Assembly: GCA_041674745.1 (NCBI GenBank)
Contig: JBAYVD010000015.1
Coordinates: 15,350-79,349, forward strand
From: UBA2040 sp041674745
GTDB lineage: Bacteria; Bacteroidota; Bacteroidia; Flavobacteriales_D; Crocinitomicaceae
Direction of reading: 5' to 3'
DNA length: 64,000 nt
Made by a program: the position numbers and the translations under genes. The notes below the pieces were generated by a model that was given only the letters and a program-made list of their open reading frames with translations, did no database searches and was not told the origin of the DNA. This document shows, in pieces, positions 26,140-34,538 of the stretch (the stretch's first letter is position 1; the number at the start of each line of letters is the position of its first letter).

Positions 26140-27471
26140 TCAACTAATCTGATTGCGAATTCGCCAATCTTTGTTCCACAAATTATTGAAACGATTGCCC
26201 AAGTTTTTTATAAACCCCAAGGGAATGGATTCGAAGGTGACAATCGTCAATCCTTGCGGACCGGGAAGCGGAAACGTTTCATTTTTCAAATACAGCAAGG
26301 CTTGTTCGCGGGTCAATTCTATTTTTTGAACACTCGATTTCAATTGCGCATGCAAGGCTAAATCGGGAGTAGGAATCAAACCTTTTCGAGCATTTTCGCC
26401 GACTTCGCAACCGATTTTCACAATGCGCAACTGTTGCTGCAAATGCACCATGGGATCGGCAAATTTTTCAGGCAACACAAAGAACTTTTCACGCCATGTA
26501 TAAACTTCCTTCCCAGACAAATCCAACCAATTTTCCAGCCCTAATTTTTCTTTGGATTTGGTGAAATCCTTGCTGGAAATGAGTTTTGTTTTTTGCACAG
26601 AATCGAATGCTTTTTGCAAAACGGCGAAATAATAGCCTTCTGTGTTTACCGTATGCGGAAAGCAATAGTAGCCCAGCTTTTCTCGGTCGCGTTGCAAGCC
26701 TAAAATGGGCATTTCCACCACTTTTTCGATGTCCAATGTATCCAACATCCATTGCACGTTGTTTTCGTTCTCGTCGGCATTGAACGTACACGTACTATAA
26801 ATCAAAAATCCTCCCGGTTTTAGGGTTTCCCACACATCGTGAACGATTCGCTTTTGTCGCGCGCAGCATAGATTCACATTGTCTTCCGACCACTCTTCTC
26901 GGGCATGCGGCGTTTTGCGAAACATACCTTCACCCGAACAAGGCGCGTCGACCAGCATTACATCAAAAAAGTGCGGCAAACGGTCAAAATCTTTTGGATC
27001 ATTGTTGGTGACAACCACATTGTCGACGCCCCATTTCGTTAAATTTTCGTGTAAAATTCTCGCTCGTGCTGTAATGACTTCGTTGGCGACAAGTAATCCT
27101 TCATTTTGCAAAAAGGAGGCAATCAAGGTGCTTTTTCCGCCGGGTGCAGCGCACAAATCCAATACAAACGGGTTTTCGGGAAGATCAAGACTTTTTAAAA
27201 CACTGTCCAAAACCATCGAACCTGCCTCTTGCGGATAATAGGTGCCTGCATGAAAAAGCGGATCCATCGTAAAAGACGGCCGTTCAGTTAAACGAAACGC
27301 ATTTTCGCACCAAGCAATGGATTCTTCGTTTTGAAAAGCCGTAGTGGGTTTGAAAGGATTCTTGCGAATCGTCGTTGGCGCTTCGGTATTCAAAGCCGTT
27401 AACAATTTTTCCCCTAAAAAGGAATCTTCACGTACCCGTTTTTCAAACGATGAGGGAAATGGAATTTGCAT
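26140..27471 (-). CDS. RsmF-like rRNA (cytosine-C5) methyltransferase
   Basis: 443 residues. An N-terminal PUA-linked region is followed by the Nol1/Nop2/Sun methyltransferase core: LCAAPGGKSTLIASFL (SAM-binding motif I), VLVANE-like motif II, DAPCSGEGMFRK and IYSTCTFNADENE carrying the two conserved cysteines. The C-terminal region resembles the RsmF/YebU RNA-binding tail (LTREQALLYLKNETFPL). The probable activity is 5-methylcytosine formation in rRNA. It sits end to end with the antiporter gene with no spacer and no visible terminator. Confidence 0.92.
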   Translation of the reverse strand: MQIPFPSSFEKRVREDSFLGEKLLTALNTEAPTTIRKNPFKPTTAFQNEESIAWCENAFRLTERPSFTMDPLFHAGTYYPQEAGSMVLDSVLKSLDLPENPFVLDLCAAPGGKSTLIASFLQNEGLLVANEVITARARILHENLTKWGVDNVVVTNNDPKDFDRLPHFFDVMLVDAPCSGEGMFRKTPHAREEWSEDNVNLCCARQKRIVHDVWETLKPGGFLIYSTCTFNADENENNVQWMLDTLDIEKVVEMPILGLQRDREKLGYYCFPHTVNTEGYYFAVLQKAFDSVQKTKLISSKDFTKSKEKLGLENWLDLSGKEVYTWREKFFVLPEKFADPMVHLQQQLRIVKIGCEVGENARKGLIPTPDLALHAQLKSSVQKIELTREQALLYLKNETFPLPGPQGLTIVTFESIPLGFIKNLGNRFNNLWNKDWRIRNQIS

Positions 27472-27625
27472 GGTTTAAAAGTAGTGATTTTTGTGGTTTT
27501 GGAGACTGGAAGGATTTTGGATTATTTCGGTTTTGAGGGGAGTTATATTTCTGTGGAACTAAAAAAAAGAATCAAGTCAAAAATTTGTGGATTACCTATA
27601 AACTGCGCTACGATTAACACGCTCC

Positions 27626-27663
27626 CTTCTTTTTCTTTTTCGCCGTGAAAAAGAAAAAAGAAG
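27626..27663. repeat. Perfect-arm AT-rich hairpin in the 27.5-28.2 kb gap
   Basis: CTTCTTTTTCTTTTTC pairs with GAAAAAGAAAAAAGAAG (one bulged A) around the loop GCCGT. It lies between two minus-strand genes with no ORF, so a simple terminator role in either direction is possible but the T/A arms are unusually long. Confidence 0.7.
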
Positions 27664-27686
27664 CAAAAAGAAAAAACTCCCGCTAC

Positions 27687-27818
27687 GGAAAGCCAAAGCT
27701 GATAAAATTGTCATTGGCGACCTTATCGGCGATCCTGCGCATGCTCGCTATCGCTACCACACGCTCCGGCTTCCTCAAGGTGCCCACCAATGTCTGCATT
27801 TATCAACTTTCTCTTTCC
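27687..27818. repeat. 132-base imperfect inverted repeat (MITE-like stem-loop)
   Basis: Left arm 27687-27717 (GGAAAGCCAAAGCTGATAAA then CATTGG) is complementary to right arm 27787-27818 (CCAATG then TTTATCAACTTTCTCTTTCC) with about 25 of 31 positions paired; the ~69-base centre is GC-richer than the surroundings. No coding potential. The structure resembles a non-autonomous mobile or dispersed intergenic element. Confidence 0.65.
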
Positions 27819-27858
27819 TGAGGCGATTTCAACTCGCGAATAGGATTAGAATCTAGCT

Positions 27859-28204
27859 AATTCCCAAATTTACGAACGACAATTGAAAATCAGCTTGTTA
27901 CGATTTTGAGTAATGCAATTTTTTTTTAAACGAATGATGGTTTTGTTTGTTAATTGCATACCTGTTTAAAATTTGGGGATTTGAGACCTTCGCAGGCAGA
28001 AGCTTTGCTAATTTGCTAATTTGGGAATTCCCAAATTTACGAACTAGGTCTAAAAATCAAATCGTTACAAATTTCAAGAAATACAAATTCTTTTTAATTG
28101 AATAAAGGTTTTATCTGTCATTTGTCTTCCCGTTTATAATTTGGGGATTTTGAACTTTCGCAAGCAAAAGCTTTGGGAATTTGGGAATTCCCAAATTTAC
28201 GAAC
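27859..28204. repeat. Tandem ~165-base intergenic repeats with a 20-base palindrome
   Basis: AATTCCCAAATTTACGAAC occurs at 27859, 28026 and 28186 (periods 167 and 160). The bases between copies are also related (ATTTGGGGATTT, CTTTCGCAAGCAAAAGCTTT, GCAATTCTTT-like tracts). Copies two and three carry the perfect palindrome AATTTGGGAATTCCCAAATT (28018-28037, 28178-28197). The last copy ends 22 bases from the tilS stop codon. No ORF; function unknown. Confidence 0.85.
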
Positions 28205-28226
28205 GAAGTTTTATTTAAATTAAAAT

Positions 28227-29498
28227 TCAACGTTTTGTAGGTGAGCCCTCCACCGTAATCCGCCAGATTTCCAAACTTCCACCATCTGCCATTCCCAATC
28301 GGCCAATTTTCAAGCCTACACACCACAAAATCTTTTCTTCATCCTCTAGCACGAGCACTTTTTTCTTTTCAGAGGAAGGCACTTTCGCGTCTTTGATGAT
28401 GTCCGAAATAAGTTGCGTTCCGCGCATGCCAAGTGAAGCAATGCGATCGCCTTCACGCCAAAAGCGCATTTTTAATGTCCCTTTGATTTTAAGCGGATCG
28501 GCAAAATATTCGTTTTTTGAAAAAGACCTAGGCAAACTTGAAATCGATTTAGTAAGAAAAGTAGGAAGGATAAGTTTCCCGGCGATTTCAAATGAAAAAT
28601 GATCGTCATTGTTCCAAATTTCGAGCTCCAAACGCTGAATTTCTAGGAATTTTGATTTTCCGGCCAACCTGAGTTCGTTCAACCGTTCCAATTCTGAAAA
28701 CCGCCAACCCATGGCTTTGGTAATGAGGTATTTTCCTTCTTCGGAACAAGTGTCAAAATCAGCAAAATCCCAGCGATGTTTTTCTTGAATTTCAGCAGCT
28801 TTTGGCAAAAACTGATTTTCCAATGCCGCTCGCTCTGTTTGAAAGGTTAGAATGAGTAACGCAACACTTTCTTCAAGACTAGGAATTTCGTTTTTCAACA
28901 GGGGTAACCACTCGTTTCGCCACAAATTACGCAAGTATTTGTTGTCTTGGTTGCTCACATCTTCTCGCCATTCAAGCTGGTTTTCAAGCGCAAATGCCAA
29001 CAGTTGTGGTTTGGTGAATGACAAGAGAGGTCGCCAGTGTGAGCCATTTTTTTCGGCCATACAGCTCAGACCAACCAGTCCTGATTTCCGACTCAAATGC
29101 ATGAAAAATGTTTCCATTTGATCGTCGAAATGATGGGCGGTAAAGAGGAGAGAATTGGGTTCTTTCGCAAGTTTTTCGTGAAAAAACGAATAGCGAATTT
29201 TCCGTGCTTCGTTTTGCAAATTTCCACCTTGTGCTGCCAAATGTGCTTTCATGGGGAAGTCGAGTACATCCAAGGGAATCTTATTTTGCTCCGCCAATTT
29301 GCGCACCAATTTTTCATCGGCAATGGAATCTTCTCCCCGCAAATGATAATTCACGTGCAACAAATGAACATGCAATTTTGCTTCTACCAAGAGATGCAGC
29401 AAGACAACGGAATCCATGCCACCGCTGATGGCCAAAAAGATTTTCTGATCAGAATTTGGGATAAAATCGGGGGAAATATGAATGGAAAGATTACTCAT
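28227..29498 (-). CDS. tilS: tRNA(Ile)-lysidine synthase
   Basis: 423 residues. The N-terminal PP-loop ATPase motif AISGGMDSVVLL is followed by HVNYHLRGEDS, TAHHFDDQMETFFM and RPLLSFTKPQL, all typical of TilS. The C-terminal ~150 residues form the tRNA-binding TilS C-domain (LKMRFWREGDRIASLGMRG, KKVLVLEDEEKILWCVGLKIG). The enzyme attaches lysine to C34 of tRNA-Ile(CAU) so it reads AUA, an essential function. It overlaps pabB upstream by eight bases. Confidence 0.95.
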   Translation of the reverse strand: MSNLSIHISPDFIPNSDQKIFLAISGGMDSVVLLHLLVEAKLHVHLLHVNYHLRGEDSIADEKLVRKLAEQNKIPLDVLDFPMKAHLAAQGGNLQNEARKIRYSFFHEKLAKEPNSLLFTAHHFDDQMETFFMHLSRKSGLVGLSCMAEKNGSHWRPLLSFTKPQLLAFALENQLEWREDVSNQDNKYLRNLWRNEWLPLLKNEIPSLEESVALLILTFQTERAALENQFLPKAAEIQEKHRWDFADFDTCSEEGKYLITKAMGWRFSELERLNELRLAGKSKFLEIQRLELEIWNNDDHFSFEIAGKLILPTFLTKSISSLPRSFSKNEYFADPLKIKGTLKMRFWREGDRIASLGMRGTQLISDIIKDAKVPSSEKKKVLVLEDEEKILWCVGLKIGRLGMADGGSLEIWRITVEGSPTKR

Positions 29499-30693
29499 TC
29501 ATTCCGTCCAAAATGCGTTTTACTTTCGTCAAACATTCCTCGTATTCACTTTCGGCATCGGATTGAATCGTGATGGCACCACCGACGTCGCAGGTAAGTG
29601 TTTTGCTGAATTTGTCATAAAAAAGGGAACGAATGGTTACGTTGAAATCGAAATCGCCGTTGGGACAAATGTAGCCGATGGAACCCGAGTATATGCCGCG
29701 TTTGAAGTCTTCCAATTCTTCGATAATGTTCATCGCGCTCACTTTGGGCGCACCGGTCATGGAACCCATCGGGAACATGGCACGAATAATTTCCACAAAG
29801 GACGTTTTTTCGCTGATTTCACAACTTACCGTCGAAATCATTTGGTGTACTGTCTCGAAACTATAAATACCAAACAACTCATCGACTTGCACGCTGTTCT
29901 TTTCCGCAATTTTCGATAAATCATTGCGAACCAAATCGACAATCATCACGTTTTCCGCGCGTTCTTTTGGGTCGTTGAGCAAAGATTTTTTCAAGGCTTC
30001 GTCTTTCTTTGGATCTGCATTTCGCGGAGCCGTTCCTTTGATCGGTTGCGACAACAATTTGGTTCCTTTTCGTTGAATAAATCGTTCGGGCGAACCGCAG
30101 AAAATCGTATAATCATCAAATTGAAAATAACTTGAGAAAGGCGCTTTGGTAATGTTGTTCAATTTGAAATAGGCATCCAATGAAAAATCAAATTCGATGT
30201 CTTTCACCACAAATTCTTGGCAATAGTTTACTTCGTAAGCATCACCATTTTGGATTCGTTCCTTGATTTTATTGACGTTGGCCAAATATTTTTCCTTGGG
30301 TGTAACGGCTTGAAAATCGAGTTGGTAGGCATGAAAATTTTGGTCGGTTTCCTCTTCCAAGAAATATTCAAGGAATTCAAAACTTTCCGTCGTTTTCTCC
30401 CCTTGAAGAAAGTCAAAATGTTCGCTGGCCATTTTCACCACGTATTTGGGGACCCAGAAAAATAAATCGGGGAAATTCTTGTTGTCGGTATTGTCGGACG
30501 AAACATTTTCCAATTCATTTTTCAAATCGTAGGCCAAATAACCAAAAATGTATTGATTGGTATGCTCTTGAATAAATTCTTCAAGTTCATGTAGCGCCCG
30601 TCCTGCTGGAGCTTTGATGCGTGGACCATCGCCAAAAGCCAACAATCCGCTTCCATCGTTGCTATTCAAATACGCAATTGGAAATTCTTTCAT
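29491..30693 (-). CDS. pabB: Aminodeoxychorismate synthase component I family protein
   Basis: 400 residues, a chorismate-utilising enzyme domain: YEVNYCQEF, FSSYFQFDDYTIFCGSPERF, SQPIKGTAPRNADP, ENVMIVDLVRNDLSKI, FPMGSMTGAPK and a final VGGAITIQSDAESEYEECL. The sequence is closer in length to PabB than to TrpE (~500) and no trpG or trp genes are nearby, so folate (p-aminobenzoate) synthesis is more likely than tryptophan. It precedes tilS with an eight-base overlap. Confidence 0.88.
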   Translation of the reverse strand: MKEFPIAYLNSNDGSGLLAFGDGPRIKAPAGRALHELEEFIQEHTNQYIFGYLAYDLKNELENVSSDNTDNKNFPDLFFWVPKYVVKMASEHFDFLQGEKTTESFEFLEYFLEEETDQNFHAYQLDFQAVTPKEKYLANVNKIKERIQNGDAYEVNYCQEFVVKDIEFDFSLDAYFKLNNITKAPFSSYFQFDDYTIFCGSPERFIQRKGTKLLSQPIKGTAPRNADPKKDEALKKSLLNDPKERAENVMIVDLVRNDLSKIAEKNSVQVDELFGIYSFETVHQMISTVSCEISEKTSFVEIIRAMFPMGSMTGAPKVSAMNIIEELEDFKRGIYSGSIGYICPNGDFDFNVTIRSLFYDKFSKTLTCDVGGAITIQSDAESEYEECLTKVKRILDGMNE

Positions 30694-30774
30694 TCCGCGA
30701 ATTTATCCTTTATCAGCAGAGCGCCCAAATTCACAACGATAAAATGTGCTAAAATCCGTATTTTCGTGTCAATT

Positions 30775-32085
30775 ATGCTGTATCGATTTTTGAAACTTAT
30801 TGTGGGCTTGGGCATTCGATTGTATTACAAAGAAGTGCGCATCAAAAACAAGTCAAATCTGAAAACAGAAGGTCCGCTGATCATTATTGCGAATCATCCC
30901 AATACTTTGATGGATGCATGGATGATTGGAAACGTGTGTCAGCAACCGATTCATTACATGGCGAAAGCGACTTTGTTTGAAGGAAAACTGAAAATGACCT
31001 TGCTTCGCTCTTTGAACATGATTCCCATCAATCGAGTAGGAGAAGGGAAAGTCGATGGTGTTTCCAATCAAGATAGTTTTCAAGCCTGCTATGACATTCT
31101 CGAAAAAGGCAAAACCTTGGTAGTTTTTCCAGAAGGCACCAGTTTTCAAGAACGCCATTTGCGTCAATTGAAATCAGGAACAGCGCGTATTGCTTTGGAA
31201 GTAGAACGCAGAAACCAAGGAAAATTGGGATTGACGGTGCTGCCCATTGGTTTGAATTACTCGCAAGCGGAGAAATTTAGAAGTGGCGTTTTGGTCAATG
31301 TTGGGCAACCGATTCAAGTAAAAGAGTACCTCAAAGAGTACGAAGAAAATTCCGGCAAAGGTGCGCGTAAATTGACGGAACAGTTTCGCATTCGATTGGA
31401 ACAAGTGTTGGTGAATTCCGACAACAAAGACGAAGAGAAAATGGTGGACCGATTGGCCGCTATTTTGCGCTCGCGCTACACCAAAGAAGGCATGGAAAAT
31501 GTGGAAGACGAAATGTCGTTTTTGAAAAAAATCCGTGACCGACTAGACGATTACAAAGTAACCGAAGCCTGGAAAATAGATGAAATTCGCTTGCTCGTGG
31601 AAAACATCGAATGGGAAACCCAAAAATGGGACATCCGCGCCGATTTCTTGGATCGCCGGTTTCGTTCCAGAATGTTCTTTCGCCAAATGATTTTTTCTGC
31701 CGTGTTTTTGGTCATTGGTTTGCCCTTGCTGCTGTTTGGCATGATGCACAATTTTGTGCAATACAAACTCACCGATTTTCTCATCCCCAAACTCACCAAA
31801 GACATCGAATATTATGCGCCCTTGGCCGTTTTGCTGGGCTTGGTTTTGTACCCACTTTTCTATTACGGCTACATCGAATTGGTCAATATTTTTATTCCAC
31901 TCACTTTTTGGAAATGGCTGATTTATTTCATTTCCATGCCACTGAGCGGTCTGTTTGCCTTCTTTTTCTTCCGTTACCTCAAACACATCGGCTACAAGTG
32001 GAAATACATTTTCCTGATGATTCGTCAAAAAGAAGTAATGATCAGTTTAAAAGAAAAACGCGCTACCTTGAAAGGGTATTTTTAA
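30775..32085 (+). CDS. Glycerol-phosphate/lysophosphatidate acyltransferase family protein
   Basis: About 436 residues from the ATG at 30775; a GTG at 30766 is a less likely start. The N-terminal half is a PlsC-type acyltransferase with the catalytic His in ANHPNTLMDAWM, the acceptor-site FPEGTSFQERHLRQLKSG and NMIPINRVGEG. The C-terminal ~130 residues carry three or four transmembrane helices (FFRQMIFSAVFLVIGLPLLLFG, YYAPLAVLLGLVLYPLFY), as in the Sct1/Gat-like acyltransferases of Bacteroidota. It probably acylates glycerol-3-phosphate or lysophosphatidic acid at the inner membrane. Confidence 0.85.
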   Translation: MLYRFLKLIVGLGIRLYYKEVRIKNKSNLKTEGPLIIIANHPNTLMDAWMIGNVCQQPIHYMAKATLFEGKLKMTLLRSLNMIPINRVGEGKVDGVSNQDSFQACYDILEKGKTLVVFPEGTSFQERHLRQLKSGTARIALEVERRNQGKLGLTVLPIGLNYSQAEKFRSGVLVNVGQPIQVKEYLKEYEENSGKGARKLTEQFRIRLEQVLVNSDNKDEEKMVDRLAAILRSRYTKEGMENVEDEMSFLKKIRDRLDDYKVTEAWKIDEIRLLVENIEWETQKWDIRADFLDRRFRSRMFFRQMIFSAVFLVIGLPLLLFGMMHNFVQYKLTDFLIPKLTKDIEYYAPLAVLLGLVLYPLFYYGYIELVNIFIPLTFWKWLIYFISMPLSGLFAFFFFRYLKHIGYKWKYIFLMIRQKEVMISLKEKRATLKGYF

Positions 32086-32192
32086 ACTTTGTAACGAAAA
32101 AATAGTTGAATTACATGAAATGATTCGGCCTTTATAACCTGCCATTTGTGATTTTCCCCCAGAAAAAAAATTGGAAAAACAAACTCCATTTA

Positions 32193-32208
32193 GTACTTTC
32201 GAAAGTAC
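32193..32208. promoter_or_regulatory. 16-base perfect palindrome, possible operator
   Basis: GTACTTTCGAAAGTAC lies 78 bases before the first lipoprotein gene in a 200-base gap. The gap also holds a 14-codon ATG frame at 32229 and no other feature. A dimeric regulator site is a possibility; no partner regulator is nearby. Confidence 0.4.
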
Positions 32209-32285
32209 AACCTTCTAAACCTAAAACCATGGAAAATCAACGTTCAAGCACCCAAGTTATATTCACGCTTTGAATACTTGAAATT

Positions 32286-32912
32286 ATGAAAAAAACAATC
32301 GTATTTCTCTTTATTTTTCTATTTGCAACAGCTTGCAACAAAAAAAGAACTTTGCACATAAAAGCGATTAATGCGGTGACTGGTGAACCCTATGCAGGAT
32401 TGGCGTATGGTATTTCTGCCACAACCACAGGTATAGGTGGTGAAAAGAAAGTTTACGACCATAAAGGAACTTTGGATGCCAATGGTGAAGCATTTGTAAC
32501 TTTGCGCGTGAGAGGCAATCGTACCTACAACGTTGGTTGTACGAAACCTCCAAACACGTGTTACGTAAAAGACATCAACTTCTCTTTTGGTAAGGAAGAC
32601 AAAACAAAAAATGATTTTCAGTTTGAGTATGCGGAGTGTGGGTATATACAATTAAAAGTAAAAAATATTAGCTGCTATGACGCAAATGATAAAATATTTT
32701 TCAATTTGAAGCCAAGTTACACGGATCCAAATTATAAGATTATCCAGATGACAAAACTAGGTTGTTTTGATTTTGAATTTATCGACGAACCTGTTCCATA
32801 CGGCCCATGGATAGCCACTTGGCAAGTTACAAAAAATGGAGTAACTTCAAATTATGATTCTACTTTTTATATAAATGAAAATCAGCATTATTACTTTCTT
32901 TTGGAATACTAA
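32286..32912 (+). CDS. Putative lipoprotein, copy 1 of a tandem pair
   Basis: 208 residues. Lipoprotein signal MKKTIVFLFIFLFATAC with the lipidated cysteine at 17. The mature protein begins with the beta-rich segment HIKAINAVTGEPYAGLAYGI, followed by TLDANGEAFVTLRV, resembling a carboxypeptidase-regulatory (Ig-like) fold, with five cysteines (e.g. VGCTKPPNTC, YAECGY, NISCYD). No known family recognised. It is about 60% identical by eye to the lipoprotein at 33369 and is followed by a fragment gene, as there. Likely anchored to the outer membrane. Confidence 0.8.
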   Translation: MKKTIVFLFIFLFATACNKKRTLHIKAINAVTGEPYAGLAYGISATTTGIGGEKKVYDHKGTLDANGEAFVTLRVRGNRTYNVGCTKPPNTCYVKDINFSFGKEDKTKNDFQFEYAECGYIQLKVKNISCYDANDKIFFNLKPSYTDPNYKIIQMTKLGCFDFEFIDEPVPYGPWIATWQVTKNGVTSNYDSTFYINENQHYYFLLEY

Positions 32913-32952
32913 AGGCTGATGAATCTATTTTATCATTAATCCTTTCGAAACT

Positions 32953-33351
32953 ATGCCTTGCGACCCGCAAACCTATGAACACATCAAAATGCAAGCATCT
33001 GTGGATGATGATAATTTGGACAATGACTATTTGATTTATACGCGCAATTTTATCTTGGATGAAGTAGAAGCTGATATAGTTTGCCTCCAAAACAAAACCA
33101 TCGGTAAAAACCACAAACTAGACCCAACGTACAAATACAAAGCGTGGTACAAAGCATACGACCAAATTTTGATAGGCAACCATGTAACCCCAAAAACCGA
33201 TCCTGGCGATTACATCATAGAAAAAACAGGGGTAATAGATGTTCATGCAGGCAATTCAATTACACTTTCACCTGGATTTCATTCACAAAGTGGTAGCGAT
33301 TTTCATGCGTTCATCTATTATGATGGATGCACTCGACCGAGAGGAAATTAA
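32953..33351 (+). pseudogene. C-terminal fragment of a secreted/surface protein, copy 1
   Basis: 132 residues from an internal ATG, without signal peptide. The preceding in-frame codons (NPFET) match the second copy (TPFEA), but a TGA stop lies eleven codons upstream, so the 5' part has been lost. The C-terminus VHAGNSITLSPGFHSQSG resembles the SITLxPGFHAxSGSxFHAxI tail seen on many Bacteroidota surface proteins. The core (VEADIVCLQNKTIGKNHK, YKAWYKAYDQILIGNHV) is nearly identical in both copies. Confidence 0.7.
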
Positions 33352-33368
33352 AAATTAATGTAAATAGT

Positions 33369-33986
33369 ATGAAAAAGATGTTTTTAATTATAGTGCTAAT
33401 ATTTATGGTCTCATGTGGCAAAAAAGCAACTGTCCATATTAAGGCGATAAATACAGTAACGGGTGAGCCTTACGCTGGTTTAGCCTACGGAATTACGGCA
33501 ACATCATCAGGTTTTAACGGCGAAAAAAAAGTTTTTGAAGAAACAGGTACCTTAGATGCAAATGGAGAAGCCTATGTTTCGGTAAGAGTTAAAACTGGAA
33601 GGACATACAGTGTAGGGACTTCTAAGCCTCCCAATATGTGTTATGATAAATCGATACAGTACACCTTTGGCAAAGAGGATCTACCCAATCTGGATTTTCA
33701 ATTTGAGTATGCGGAGTGTGCTAATTTTAATTTAGAAATTCATAATGTAAATTGTCAAGGTCCTTCAGATACTTTTACGTATAAAAGGAAATGGTTAAAT
33801 GGTGATGATCAAGGAATTTTTCAAACCCAAACCGGTTGTTATAATTTTGCAGGAAATTTTATCCAATTGCCTATTGGTAGCTATAAATACGAGTGGGAAG
33901 TAACAAGAAGTGGTGTAACTACCTTTCATGATTCTCTTTTTAGTCTGTCTGAAAATCAATATTATACTTTTGTATTGAATTATTGA
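33369..33986 (+). CDS. Putative lipoprotein, copy 2 of a tandem pair
   Basis: 205 residues from the ATG at 33369, whose N-terminus MKKMFLIIVLIFMVSC gives a lipobox with cysteine 16; the longer open frame upstream lacks a signal. Same architecture as the 32286 protein: HIKAINTVTGEPYAGLAYGI, FEETGTLDANGEAYVSVRV, YAECANFNLEIHNVNC. The second halves of the two proteins differ more than the first. Function unknown. Confidence 0.8.
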   Translation: MKKMFLIIVLIFMVSCGKKATVHIKAINTVTGEPYAGLAYGITATSSGFNGEKKVFEETGTLDANGEAYVSVRVKTGRTYSVGTSKPPNMCYDKSIQYTFGKEDLPNLDFQFEYAECANFNLEIHNVNCQGPSDTFTYKRKWLNGDDQGIFQTQTGCYNFAGNFIQLPIGSYKYEWEVTRSGVTTFHDSLFSLSENQYYTFVLNY

Positions 33987-33995
33987 AACAAACAC

Positions 33996-34527
33996 ATGAA
34001 CTTCCTCCCCACCACCTCCGCCCTTGCTATCAACCCCAACCTATGGCAAAACAACAACCTGTTCTATGATTTGAAAGGAAATGGATTGATGTATAAAGAT
34101 TTTGGATTCAGCCCAACTATTTATTCTAACACCTACGTCTACCCAAACCTTGGCAGATCATCAGATCATTTCAACATTACCCCATTTGAAGCCATTTATT
34201 GCGACCCTCAAACCTATGAACATATAAAAATGCAAGCATCAATAGATATAGATGGTTTAAACGACAATTATTTGGTTTACTTGCGTAATTTCATTTTGGA
34301 CGAGGTAGAAGCCGATATTGTTTGTCTTCAAAACAAGACGATTGGTAAAAACCATAAACTAGACCCAACGTACAAATACAAAGCTTGGTACAAAGCATAC
34401 GACCAAATTTTGATAGGCAACCATGTAACCCCAAAAACCGATCCTGGAGATTACGTCATTGAAAAAAACAGGATTCGCAGATAAAAGTGTCGGGAACTCT
34501 AATTTCCAATTCAATGCAGAAACCTAA
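33996..34527 (+). pseudogene. Secreted/surface protein fragment, copy 2, with poly-A frameshift
   Basis: The frame opens at 33996 (MNFLPTTSALAINPNLWQNN), ten bases after the lipoprotein stop, and closes at 34484. It has seven A residues at 34462-34468 where copy 1 has six. Removing one A restores the homologous reading (VIEKTGFADKSVGNSNF) and extends it to a stop at 34525-34527. Either a frameshifted pseudogene or a sequencing error in a homopolymer. There is no signal peptide, and the SPGFHxQSG tail of copy 1 is lacking. Confidence 0.65.
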
Positions 34528-34538
34528 GAAACTTCTCA

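Noticed and set aside
27466..27648. 60-codon plus-strand frame at the start of the repeat-rich gap
   Set aside because: No homology recognised, begins over the rsmF-like start codon and ends in the hairpin; more likely chance.
32229..32273. 14-codon leader peptide (MENQRSSTQVIFTL)
   Set aside because: No regulatory codon run and no terminator after it; could be chance.
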